Assembly (NCBI GenBank): GCA_036494715.1
Contig: DASXNY010000019.1
Coordinates: forward strand, 1 to 37,087
Reading direction: 5' to 3'
Length of the DNA stretch: 37,087 nt
From: JAICJR01 sp036494715
GTDB taxonomy: Bacteria > Actinomycetota > Thermoleophilia > Solirubrobacterales > Thermoleophilaceae
Part shown: piece by piece, positions 29,752-35,963 of the stretch
How the letters are laid out: each line of letters begins with the position of its first letter
How positions within the stretch are numbered: position 1 is the stretch's first letter
Made by a program: the position numbers and the translations under genes
The notes under the pieces: generated by a model
Seen by the model: the letters and a program-made list of their open reading frames with translations, nothing else
Databases searched by the model: none
What the model was told of the DNA's origin: nothing

Positions 29752-30939
29752 CTACAAGCCGTACGACCGCCCGATCACGTCGAGCATGATCTCGTCCGTG
29801 CCGGCGCCGATGCGGTTGAGGCGGGCGTCGCGCCAGGCGCGCTCGATCCCGACCTCCTTCATGTAGCCGGCGCCGCCGTGGATCTGGATGCACTCGTCGG
29901 CGACCTCCACCGCAACGCGCGCGGCGTACAGCTTGGCAATCGAGATCTCGCGCACGGGATACTCGCCGTTCTGGAAGCGCCAGGCGGTGGTGTAGACCAT
30001 CTGCCGCGCGGTCTCGATCTTCACCGCCATCTCGGCGAACTTGTGGCGGATCGCCTGGAAATGGCCGATCTCGCGGCCGAATGCCTTGCGCTCGAGCGCG
30101 TACTTCATCGTCTTGTCGAAGCTCCGCTGGGCGCCCGCGACGCAGCCCGCCGCGCCGATCAGCCGCTCGCCCTGGAGCTCCCACATGATGTGGTAGAAGC
30201 CCTTGCCGATCTCGCCCAGCACCGCGTCTGCCGGCACGCGCACGTCCTGGAAGGCGAGCAGCGCCGTGTCCGAGGAGTGCATGCCGAGCTTCTCGAGCCG
30301 CTTCTCGCGGATCACGCCCTCCGAGTCCATGTCGACGAGGAAGAGCGTAAACCCGTCGTAGCCGGCGTCGGGGTCGGTCTTCGTCACGAGCACGATGAAG
30401 TCGGCGCGGTGGCCGTTCGTGATGAACGTCTTCGACCCGTTGATGACGTACTCGTCGCCGTCGCGCACCGCGCGCGTCTTGATGCCCGATACGTCCGAGC
30501 CCGCGTCGGGCTCGGTGATGCCGAGGCAGGAGATCTTCTCGCCCTTGATGCTCGGCACGAGGTAGCGCTGCTTCTGCTCCTCCGTGCCGAACAGGAACAC
30601 CGGCGGCGTCGCCATGTCCGTGTGCACCGCGACCCCCATCGCGACCCCGCCCGAGTTGCATCCCGCCATCTCCTCGGCCAGGACGATGTTGCAGTAGTAG
30701 TCACCGCCCTGCCCGCCGTACTCCTCGGGATACGAGAGACCGAGGAAGCCCAGCTCGCCCATGCGCGGGAAGATCGAGTCCGGGAACGTCGTCTCCTCCC
30801 ACTCCTCCGCGTGCGGCGCCAGCTCCTTCTCGACGAAGCGCCCGATCGATTCCCGGAGCCGGTCGTGCTCCTCGGTGAAGATGAAGTGCCTCTTGCGGCT
30901 CGTGAAGTCCGGCTTCAGGACATTTGCGGCGGTTGCCAT
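29752..30939 (-). CDS. Acyl-CoA dehydrogenase (LCAD/IVD-like), first copy
   Basis: 395 residues. L-G-I-T-E-P-D-A-G-S-D, I-N-G-S-K-T-F-I-T-N-G, R-K-A-F-G-R-x-I and Q-I-H-G-G-A-G-Y mark the family. The MCAD-type catalytic Glu position reads G-A-G-T-D-E-I-M, so the base is predicted to be helix-G E258 in L-Q-G-E-R-L. It is a close paralogue of 28095-29276, and the two may act on different chain lengths or pair as a heteromer. ATG start with GGAGGAG 10 nt upstream. It leads the operon from the TTTACT/TAGCCT promoter at 30979-31007. A mobile-like element sits 21 bp upstream of that promoter. Confidence 0.94.
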   Translation of the reverse strand: MATAANVLKPDFTSRKRHFIFTEEHDRLRESIGRFVEKELAPHAEEWEETTFPDSIFPRMGELGFLGLSYPEEYGGQGGDYYCNIVLAEEMAGCNSGGVAMGVAVHTDMATPPVFLFGTEEQKQRYLVPSIKGEKISCLGITEPDAGSDVSGIKTRAVRDGDEYVINGSKTFITNGHRADFIVLVTKTDPDAGYDGFTLFLVDMDSEGVIREKRLEKLGMHSSDTALLAFQDVRVPADAVLGEIGKGFYHIMWELQGERLIGAAGCVAGAQRSFDKTMKYALERKAFGREIGHFQAIRHKFAEMAVKIETARQMVYTTAWRFQNGEYPVREISIAKLYAARVAVEVADECIQIHGGAGYMKEVGIERAWRDARLNRIGAGTDEIMLDVIGRSYGL

Positions 30940-30978
30940 GACGCGACGGCTCCTCCTCGGATCGGACGGGGTGGCGGC

Positions 30979-31007
30979 AGGCTAACTCACAGCGCCGCCA
31001 AAGTAAA
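30979..31007 (-). promoter_or_regulatory. Candidate promoter of the acyl-CoA dehydrogenase operon
   Basis: On the minus strand TTTACT (31007-31002), 17-bp spacer, TAGCCT (30984-30979), followed by a ~40-nt leader with GGAGGAG before the ATG at 30939. The boxes resemble those proposed upstream of 5617 and 20544. The repeat element at 31028-31519 begins only 20 bp upstream of the -35 box. Confidence 0.45.
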
Positions 31008-31036
31008 CAGTGGCACTTCTTACTATCTAGTTGTCC

Positions 31037-31085
31037 GGTTCTCGGTTCTCGGTTCTCGGTTCTTAGTTCTTAGTTCTTAGTTCTT
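31037..31085 (+). repeat. Seven tandem heptamers: GGTTCTC x3, GGTTCTT, AGTTCTT x3
   Basis: Uninterrupted 7-bp tandem array forming the left terminal repeat of element 1. The units change stepwise by single bases along the array (GGTTCTC, then GGTTCTT, then AGTTCTT), as expected from slippage with local homogenisation. Its reverse complement recurs at 31484-31518. Confidence 0.92.
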
Positions 31086-31128
31086 GGGCTTGGGGGCGAG
31101 TCTCATTTCCTCGGGGCCTTATAGATGT

Positions 31129-31584
31129 GTGTTCCGCGCGTTCAACGAGCTCGTCGTATATCAGCGGGCTGGCTCGTTTGCCGACGATATCCATACCTGC
31201 GTCAAGCGATGGGATCCGCTCGATGCGTGGAGTGCTGGCATCCAGTTGATTCGAGCAGCCGATTCCGTTGCTGCGAACATCGCCGAAGGGACCGGGCGAC
31301 GTACGTTCCGGGAGCAGCTCCGCTTCTATGTCATGGCCCGCGGCTCGCTCCACGAGCTACGTCACTGGATCACGCGAGCAACAGCCCGCGGGCTCTTCCT
31401 TCCCCACGACATACACACCAGAGCCGACGAAGTCGGCCGCATGCTGAACGGGCTGATCAACACAACCCGGACCCGAGCAAACCAACAACCAAGAACCAAG
31501 AACCAAGAACCAACAACTAATTCGCCTCCCGCGCCCGCATCTCCGCCAGCACCGCCCGCTTCCTCGCCGCCACGAATTGCTTGA
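31129..31584 (+). CDS. Four-helix-bundle protein, S23/IVP family (element 1)
   Basis: 151 residues as read. The core (~1-112) matches the 23S rRNA intervening-sequence protein family: F-N-E-L-V-V-Y-Q-R-A, Q-L-I-R-A-A-D-S-V-A-A-N-I-A-E-G, R-R-T-F-R-E-Q-L-R-F and A-R-G-S-L-H-E-L. These are small helical bundles that form pentamers and may bind RNA. The GTG at 31129 starts next to the conserved F-x-E-L; longer starts lie in the repeats. No stop occurs before the right repeats, so the frame runs through the heptamers (N-Q-Q-P-R-T-K-N-Q-E-P-T-T-N) and then 68 bp antisense into the PilZ gene. That tail is probably fortuitous. About half of the core residues match the protein of element 2. Confidence 0.8.
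   Translation: MFRAFNELVVYQRAGSFADDIHTCVKRWDPLDAWSAGIQLIRAADSVAANIAEGTGRRTFREQLRFYVMARGSLHELRHWITRATARGLFLPHDIHTRADEVGRMLNGLINTTRTRANQQPRTKNQEPTTNSPPAPASPPAPPASSPPRIA
31484..31519 (-). repeat. Five tandem heptamers, right terminal repeat of element 1
   Basis: Plus strand units AACAACC, AAGAACC x3, AACAACT, then A. Read on the minus strand they are TAGTTGT, TGGTTCT-type units, inverted relative to 31037-31085. A transcript across the element could pair the two arrays into a stem of roughly 35 bp closing the whole gene in a loop. Confidence 0.9.
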
Positions 31585-32125
31585 GCCGTTGCCGGTCCTC
31601 GGCGCGGATCGATGAGTAGCGGATGGCCGTGCCGCCGCCCACGTTGCGCACGATGTGCGCCTCGCCGATGATCGGCGGGCCATCGTCCGGCACCGTCAGC
31701 TCCATCCGGAAGGTCAGCTCGGACGGGGAGATGAGCTCCTCGACGAGCACGCCGTCGGCGCTCAGGTCGCGCGAAACGGTGTCGATCGGAGCCCCGCCGT
31801 CGGGTGTGAGCTTGACCGGCAGGGCAACGTCCACGCGGGCGTAGCGGCGCCGCTGCGGCACCGTCACGCGGTCGGTGACACTAAAGCGCAGGTCGTCCGA
31901 GATGTCGTCGCGGCGGGCGGTCCCGCGCAGCGAGATCAACTGCGAGCGGTACTCGAATGTGAGCAGCGCCGAGGCGCCCTGGGTCGGCACGGTGAGCAGC
32001 TGGTTCACCTGCACCGGCTCGAGCGTGGCCTCGCCGCCGTCGATCGCGAGGACCAGGCATTCGATGCTGGCGTTGGGCCTGTCGACTTCGACCGTTACGA
32101 ACTGGTGCTCACGCAGGCGTCGCAC
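31517..32125 (-). CDS. PilZ-domain protein with YcgR-like N-terminal domain
   Basis: 202 residues. The N-terminal ~95 residues form a beta-rich YcgR/PilZN-type domain. The PilZ domain follows with the c-di-GMP binding R-R-R-Y-A-R-V-D (R-x3-R arginines) and D-L-S-A-D-G (D-x-S-x-x-G) motifs complete, so it should bind cyclic di-GMP and act in the cytosol, perhaps on motility or surface polymer. GTG start, GAGGGGG 3 nt upstream. The C-terminus ends M-R-A-R-E-A-N and its TAG stop is the outermost triplet of the element 1 repeat, so the gene's last codon was probably set by the insertion. Divergent from the crotonase. Confidence 0.87.
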   Translation of the reverse strand: MRRLREHQFVTVEVDRPNASIECLVLAIDGGEATLEPVQVNQLLTVPTQGASALLTFEYRSQLISLRGTARRDDISDDLRFSVTDRVTVPQRRRYARVDVALPVKLTPDGGAPIDTVSRDLSADGVLVEELISPSELTFRMELTVPDDGPPIIGEAHIVRNVGGGTAIRYSSIRAEDRQRLKQFVAARKRAVLAEMRAREAN

Positions 32126-32175
32126 GCGCCCCCTCGGGCTCGACTACCGCAAATGTATGGTGCGGGCGCAACGAG

Positions 32176-32203
32176 TTGACGCCGGCACCGAACATTGCGT
32201 CAA
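32176..32203. promoter_or_regulatory. Perfect 7-bp inverted repeat TTGACGC-N14-GCGTCAA
   Basis: Half-sites 32176-32182 and 32197-32203, centres 21 bp (two helical turns) apart, in the 117-bp gap between the PilZ gene (-) and the crotonase (+). Each half contains a TTGACG that could double as a -35 box, one per strand, so the site may be both promoter core and operator. No -10 box is strong. The nearby regulator is unknown. Confidence 0.5.
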
Positions 32204-32242
32204 TGTAAGGAGTAGAACTTCCCACTTCCAACGGGAGCTTTC

Positions 32243-33028
32243 TTGACCTACGACACGATCCTCTACGACGTCTCGGACACCGGCGTCGCGACGATCACGC
32301 TCAACCAGCCCGATACCCGGAACGCGCTATCTGCCGAACTGCTCGGCGAGCTGATTGCCGCGCTCGAGGCCGCCCGCGACGACGACGCCGTGCGCTGCGT
32401 CGTGCTCGCCTCCTCACACGAGAAGATCTGGTCCTCGGGTGCCAACCTCGCCGGCTTCGACGCCGACGTCCCGCTCGTACACAAACACCTGGGCTCGGAC
32501 CGCTTCATCCAGGTCTTCCGGCTGCTCGGTGAGCTCGGCAAGCCCTCGATCTGCGCGGCGAGCGGTCACGTGATCGCTGGAGCGTTCGGCATCGCGCTCG
32601 CCTGCGACCTCGTGGTCGCGAAGGACGGCGTCACGTTCAGCACTCCCGAGATCAACGTGGGCGTCTTCCCGTTCATGATCATGGCCCTGATCTACCGCAA
32701 CGTCCCGCGCAAGAAGACGAACGAGCTGCTGCTGCTCGGCGAGCGGGTCGAAGCGAAGCACGCGCTGGCCGCCGGCATCGTGAACAGGGTCGTGCCGGCA
32801 GAGGAGTTCGACGCCGCGGTGGAGGAGTGGGCGAACAAGCTCGCGTCGAAGTCGCCGCTGATCATGCGCCTCGGCAAGGACGCGATGTTCCGGCAGCAGG
32901 ACATGGCGTTCCTCGACGCACTCGACTACCTGCGCTCGCAGCTCACGGTCGCGCTCTCCACCGACGACGTCACCGAGGGCGTGACGGCCTTCTTCGAGAA
33001 GCGCGACCCGCAGTGGACGGGCCGATGA
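32243..33028 (+). CDS. Enoyl-CoA hydratase/isomerase family protein (crotonase)
   Basis: 261 residues, normal crotonase length. CoA/oxyanion segments: S-S-G-A-N-L-A-G-F (~66-74) and A-S-G-H-V-I-A-G-A-F-G-I-A-L-A-C-D. The hydratase Glu equivalent to rat E164 is present in T-P-E-I-N-V-G, but the E144 position reads Gly (F-G-I-A-L-A-C-D instead of C-E-L-A-M-M-C-D), so a simple hydratase mechanism is doubtful; isomerase, hydrolase or methylglutaconyl-type activity fits as well. The start is TTG with GGGAG 5 nt upstream. Its TGA overlaps the ATG of the arginase-fold gene. First gene of the proposed carboxylase operon. Confidence 0.9.
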   Translation: MTYDTILYDVSDTGVATITLNQPDTRNALSAELLGELIAALEAARDDDAVRCVVLASSHEKIWSSGANLAGFDADVPLVHKHLGSDRFIQVFRLLGELGKPSICAASGHVIAGAFGIALACDLVVAKDGVTFSTPEINVGVFPFMIMALIYRNVPRKKTNELLLLGERVEAKHALAAGIVNRVVPAEEFDAAVEEWANKLASKSPLIMRLGKDAMFRQQDMAFLDALDYLRSQLTVALSTDDVTEGVTAFFEKRDPQWTGR

Positions 33029-33870
33029 GCGGCGTCTCGCTGATCGCGCACCGCTGCCGGACCTCGGACCGCACGCCCGGCGCCGCACGCGGCGTCGAGG
33101 CGCTGGCCCCGCTGCTCGCCAAGCGCCTCGGCCAGGAGGCGCGCGACATCGGCACGCCGTCCTCGCCCAAGGTGGGCGACTGGCGCGAGGACCTAGCGAG
33201 CTCGCGCGGCTGCCTGCTCGAGGCGGGCGGGCAGGTGGACGACGCGCTCTCCGGCGGCAACGCCCCCGTGCTGCTCGCTGGCGAGTGCTCGATCGCCATC
33301 ACCACGCTCAAGGCGGCGCTCAAGAGCCGCCCCGACGCCAAGGTGCTCTGGCTCGACGCGCACGGCGACTACAACACGCCCGAGACCTCCGGCAGCGGCT
33401 ACCTCGGCGGGATGTGCCTGGCCGGCGCCTGCGGCGTCTGGGACACGGGGCTGGCCGATCCGATCGACCCGGCGCGCGTGGTCCTCGCCGGCGTGCGCGA
33501 TCTCGACGCGCCCGAGCGAGAGCTGCTCGAGAAGAGCCCGGCGACGGTGATCGGCGCCTCGCTCGAGACGCTCGTCTTCACCCAGAACGCGCTCGACCGC
33601 GCGCCGATCTTCGTGCACCTCGACCTCGACGTGCTCGACCCGGACGCGTTCCCGGCGACGATGGTGCCGGCGCCGGGCGGCCTTCAGCCGGACAAGCTCT
33701 ACGACCTGCTCGAGGCGGTGGCCGGCGAGTGCGAGGTGGTGGGCTTCGAGGTCACCGCCTTCGATGCCCCGGAGGACGAGCTCGAGCGCCAGGAGGCGGC
33801 CTCGGTCGCCATCCACGTGCTCGACCCGTTGCTCGACGCCGTCGAGAGAGGTGCCCGTGTCGCAAACTGA
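33025..33870 (+). CDS. Arginase/agmatinase-fold (ureohydrolase) protein with a Cys in place of a metal His
   Basis: 281 residues. Metal motifs: L-D-A-H-G-D (D111, H113, D115) and H-L-D-L-D-V-L-D-P (D200, D202). The first ligand motif, normally G-G-D-H-S, reads A-G-E-C-S with C88 where the Mn-A His sits. It has S-G-S-G-Y-L-G-G-M and P-A-P-G-G-L active-site loops. The expected reaction is hydrolysis of a guanidino or related C-N bond, but the altered ligand and the acyl-CoA gene neighbourhood leave the substrate open. It is placed between a crotonase and a carboxylase subunit with overlaps at both ends (4 bp and 14 bp). Confidence 0.85.
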   Translation: MSGVSLIAHRCRTSDRTPGAARGVEALAPLLAKRLGQEARDIGTPSSPKVGDWREDLASSRGCLLEAGGQVDDALSGGNAPVLLAGECSIAITTLKAALKSRPDAKVLWLDAHGDYNTPETSGSGYLGGMCLAGACGVWDTGLADPIDPARVVLAGVRDLDAPERELLEKSPATVIGASLETLVFTQNALDRAPIFVHLDLDVLDPDAFPATMVPAPGGLQPDKLYDLLEAVAGECEVVGFEVTAFDAPEDELERQEAASVAIHVLDPLLDAVERGARVAN

Positions 33871-35467
33871 GGCCGGCGCCCCGCGCGCGGGCGCCGGCGA
33901 GCTCGTCGCGCGCCCGCCGCTGCGCTCGCTCGTCGACGACCTGCATGAGCGGCGCGAGCAGGCCAAGCTCGGCGGCGGCCCCGAGAAGATCGAGCGCCAG
34001 CACGCCGACGACAAGTTCACCGCGCGCGAGCGGCTCGCCCTCCTGATCGACGACGGCACCTTCAGCGAGCTCGGCATCCACGGCCGCCCGCACTTCTCCC
34101 AGCGCGCGATGGAGGGCAAGGACGCACCGGCCGACGGCGTCATCACGGGCTACGGCAGGGTCGACGGGCGGCTCGTGGCCGTCTGCGCCTACGACTTCAC
34201 GGTGATGGCCGGCTCCATGGGCATGACCGGCGAGCTCAAGGTCGCGCGCCTGCGCGAGCTGGCGCTGCAGAAGCGGATCCCGTTCATCTGGCTGCTCGAC
34301 TCCGCCGGCGCGCGCATCCAGGAGGCGGCGGGCTCGCTGTTCGCCGGCTCGGGCCACCTCTTCCGCGAGGAGGTCGTGATGAGCGGCGTGATCCCGCAGA
34401 TCGCCGCGCTGATGGGTCCGTGCGCTGCGGGCACCGCGTACATCCCCGGGCTTGCCGACTTCGTGCCGATGGTCAAGGGCAGGGGCTCGATGGCGCTCGC
34501 CGGCCCGTACCTGACCAAGGCGGTCACGGGCGAGGACGTGACGCAGGAGGAGCTCGGCGGCTCGAAGGTGCACACGCGGATCTCCGGCGTCGGCGACCTG
34601 GAGGTCGGCTCCGACGAGGAGTGCGTCGCCGCGATCAAGGAGTACCTGTCGTTCTTCCCGCAGAACTGCGAGGAGGCCCCGCCGCTCCGCCGGCCGGTTA
34701 CCGACCCGATCGAGCGCATGGACGAGGAGCTGCTCGACGTGCTGCCCGACTCGCCGCGCAAGCCCTACGACATGTACGACGTGATCCGCCGCATCGTCGA
34801 CGACGGGGCCTGGTTCGACCTCAAGCCGCGCTGGGCGCGCACGATCATCACCTGCCTCGCGCGCATGGGCGGCCGGCCCGTCGGCATAGTCGCCAACCAG
34901 CCGAGGCACCTCGGCGGCATCCTCGAGAACGACTCCGCCGACAAGGCCGCGCGCTTCATCAACCTCTGCGACGCGTTCGGCATTCCGCTCGTCTTCCTTC
35001 AGGACGTGCCGGGCTTCATGGTCGGCACGAAGGTCGAGCAGGCCGGGATCATCCGGCACGGCGCGAAGATGCTGTACGCGGTGTCGCGCGCCACCGTGCC
35101 GAAGGTCACCGTGGTGATCCGCAAGGCGTATGGCGCCGGCTACTACGTGATGTGCGGCAAGGCCTACGAGCCCGACCTGATCGTTGCCTGGCCGAGCGCC
35201 GAGATCTCCGTGATGGGACCGGAGGGCGCGGTCAACATCATCTTCCGCAAGCAGATCGAGGCCTCCGAGGACCCCGACGCGACGCGCGCCCAGATGATCG
35301 AGGGAATCCGCAAGACGATCGACCCCTACATCGCGGCGGGCAACGCGATGATCGACGACGTGATCGATCCGAGAGAAACAAGACCGACGGTCATCAGGGC
35401 TCTTGAAATGGCACAGACGAAGCGCGTCGAGCGGCCATGGAAGAAGCACGGCGTAATGCCCGTGTAG
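33857..35467 (+). CDS. Acyl-CoA carboxylase beta (carboxyltransferase) subunit
   Basis: 536 residues, normal for propionyl-, methylcrotonyl- or acetyl-CoA carboxylase beta subunits. N-terminal half: G-G-x-x-x-I-E-R-Q-H, A-R-E-R-L-A-L-L-I-D, D-S-A-G-A-R-I-Q-E. C-terminal half: G-G-I-L, Q-D-V-P-G-F-M-V-G, and G-A-G-Y-Y-V-M-C-G-K (CoA and biotin pocket). It moves carboxyl from biotin to an acyl-CoA; the biotin carboxylase is not here, but a biotinyl carrier protein starts at the left edge. Start GTG 33857 with AGAGAGG 5 nt upstream, inside the arginase-fold gene end. Its TAG stop is the first triplet of repeat element 2. Confidence 0.93.
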   Translation: MSQTEAGAPRAGAGELVARPPLRSLVDDLHERREQAKLGGGPEKIERQHADDKFTARERLALLIDDGTFSELGIHGRPHFSQRAMEGKDAPADGVITGYGRVDGRLVAVCAYDFTVMAGSMGMTGELKVARLRELALQKRIPFIWLLDSAGARIQEAAGSLFAGSGHLFREEVVMSGVIPQIAALMGPCAAGTAYIPGLADFVPMVKGRGSMALAGPYLTKAVTGEDVTQEELGGSKVHTRISGVGDLEVGSDEECVAAIKEYLSFFPQNCEEAPPLRRPVTDPIERMDEELLDVLPDSPRKPYDMYDVIRRIVDDGAWFDLKPRWARTIITCLARMGGRPVGIVANQPRHLGGILENDSADKAARFINLCDAFGIPLVFLQDVPGFMVGTKVEQAGIIRHGAKMLYAVSRATVPKVTVVIRKAYGAGYYVMCGKAYEPDLIVAWPSAEISVMGPEGAVNIIFRKQIEASEDPDATRAQMIEGIRKTIDPYIAAGNAMIDDVIDPRETRPTVIRALEMAQTKRVERPWKKHGVMPV

Positions 35468-35502
35468 GTGATTGGTAATTGGTGATTGGTGATTGGTACT
35501 TA
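35468..35502 (+). repeat. Tandem heptamers GTGATTG, GTAATTG, GTGATTG x2, GTACTTA
   Basis: Five 7-bp units; the last is degenerate and holds the TAA stop of the minus-strand gene (TTA at 35500-35502). Left terminal repeat of element 2. The unit differs from that of element 1 but keeps the length of seven. Confidence 0.92.
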
Positions 35503-35886
35503 GACGCGGGCGCTCTTGAGGCTCTCGATGAGGCCGTTGAGCATTCGGCCGACCCGATCTGCACGCGCTCTCGCCGTTGGCGGGCAAGGAAGGTCTCGAG
35601 CTTGGGCGCGCGCAACCCAGTGCTGAAGCTCAAGTGTGGATCCACGAGCGATGAACAAAAACCGGATTTGATCTGGCCGGGATCCGCGGCCTATCGCCTC
35701 AGCGATGTTGGCTCCTATCGAATCTGCGGCGCGCATGGTCTGCATCCCGCTGGCCCAGAGATCCACCTTCTCCCACCGCCTGACCGCAGCGTGGATCTCG
35801 TCCGACAGCTGCGCGGCAAGGCGGTACACGTCGAGTTGCTCGAAACCCTGGGTTTGCACACCTCCATAAGTGCAGCCGTCGAACAT
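35500..35886 (-). CDS. Four-helix-bundle protein, S23/IVP family (element 2)
   Basis: 128 residues. Core: F-E-Q-L-D-V-Y-R-L-A, M-R-A-A-D-S-I-G-A-N-I-A-E-A, R-P-D-Q-I-R-F and A-R-G-S-T-L-E-L-Q-H, ending G-R-M-L-N-G-L-I-E-S. The same positions are conserved in the element 1 protein, with about half identity by eye. ATG 35886 has GGAGGG 5 nt upstream, an unusually good ribosome-binding site, so it is probably translated. A longer reading would start in the right repeats. Its TAA lies in the last left heptamer, so the gene fills the element exactly. Such proteins occur in 23S rRNA intervening sequences and resemble Avd of diversity-generating retroelements; their role outside them is not settled. 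Confidence 0.85.
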   Translation of the reverse strand: MFDGCTYGGVQTQGFEQLDVYRLAAQLSDEIHAAVRRWEKVDLWASGMQTMRAADSIGANIAEAIGRGSRPDQIRFLFIARGSTLELQHWVARAQARDLPCPPTARARADRVGRMLNGLIESLKSARV

Positions 35887-35918
35887 TTCGTCCCTCCACA
35901 CGGCGACGAGCAAAAGCC

Positions 35919-35946
35919 CAATCACCAATCACCAATCACCAATCAC
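35919..35946 (-). repeat. Four perfect tandem heptamers CAATCAC
   Basis: Right terminal repeat of element 2, the exact reverse complement of the GTGATTG units at the left end. In RNA the arrays could form a stem of about 28-30 bp enclosing the gene. Confidence 0.92.
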
Positions 35947-35963
35947 CCGAGCAAGCGGTCGAT

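Larger units (their letters stand above)
31028..31519. mobile_element. Heptamer-repeat-bounded element 1 carrying a four-helix-bundle gene
   Basis: 492-bp unit. Left end: TAGTTGTCC, then seven 7-bp repeats (31037-31085). Right end: five heptamers (31484-31518) and a final A. The right end reversed reads TAGTTGTTGGTTCTTGGTTC, so the ends form terminal inverted repeats starting TAGTTGT. The interior holds one S23/IVP-type gene and nothing else: no transposase. It is inserted between the acyl-CoA dehydrogenase promoter and the 3' end of the PilZ gene, whose stop codon TAG is the first triplet of the element's right end. No target-site duplication is obvious. The architecture matches element 2 at 35465-35948. 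Confidence 0.7.
35465..35948. mobile_element. Heptamer-repeat-bounded element 2 carrying a four-helix-bundle gene
   Basis: 484-bp unit with the design of element 1. Left end: TAG, then GTGATTG-type heptamers (35468-35502). Right end: four CAATCAC heptamers (35919-35946), a perfect inverted copy, plus CC. The single gene inside is on the minus strand. It lies between the carboxylase stop codon, which is its first triplet, and the TTG of the BKACE gene 16 bp beyond its right end, so it splits what looks like one operon. No transposase and no clear target duplication. Confidence 0.7.

Noticed and set aside
31037..31519. CRISPR array
   Set aside because: The repeats are contiguous 7-bp units without spacers, and no cas gene is present.
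33752..35587. Open frame of 611 codons on the minus strand across the carboxylase beta gene
   Set aside because: Antisense shadow with low-complexity translation; the sense frame has all carboxyltransferase motifs.
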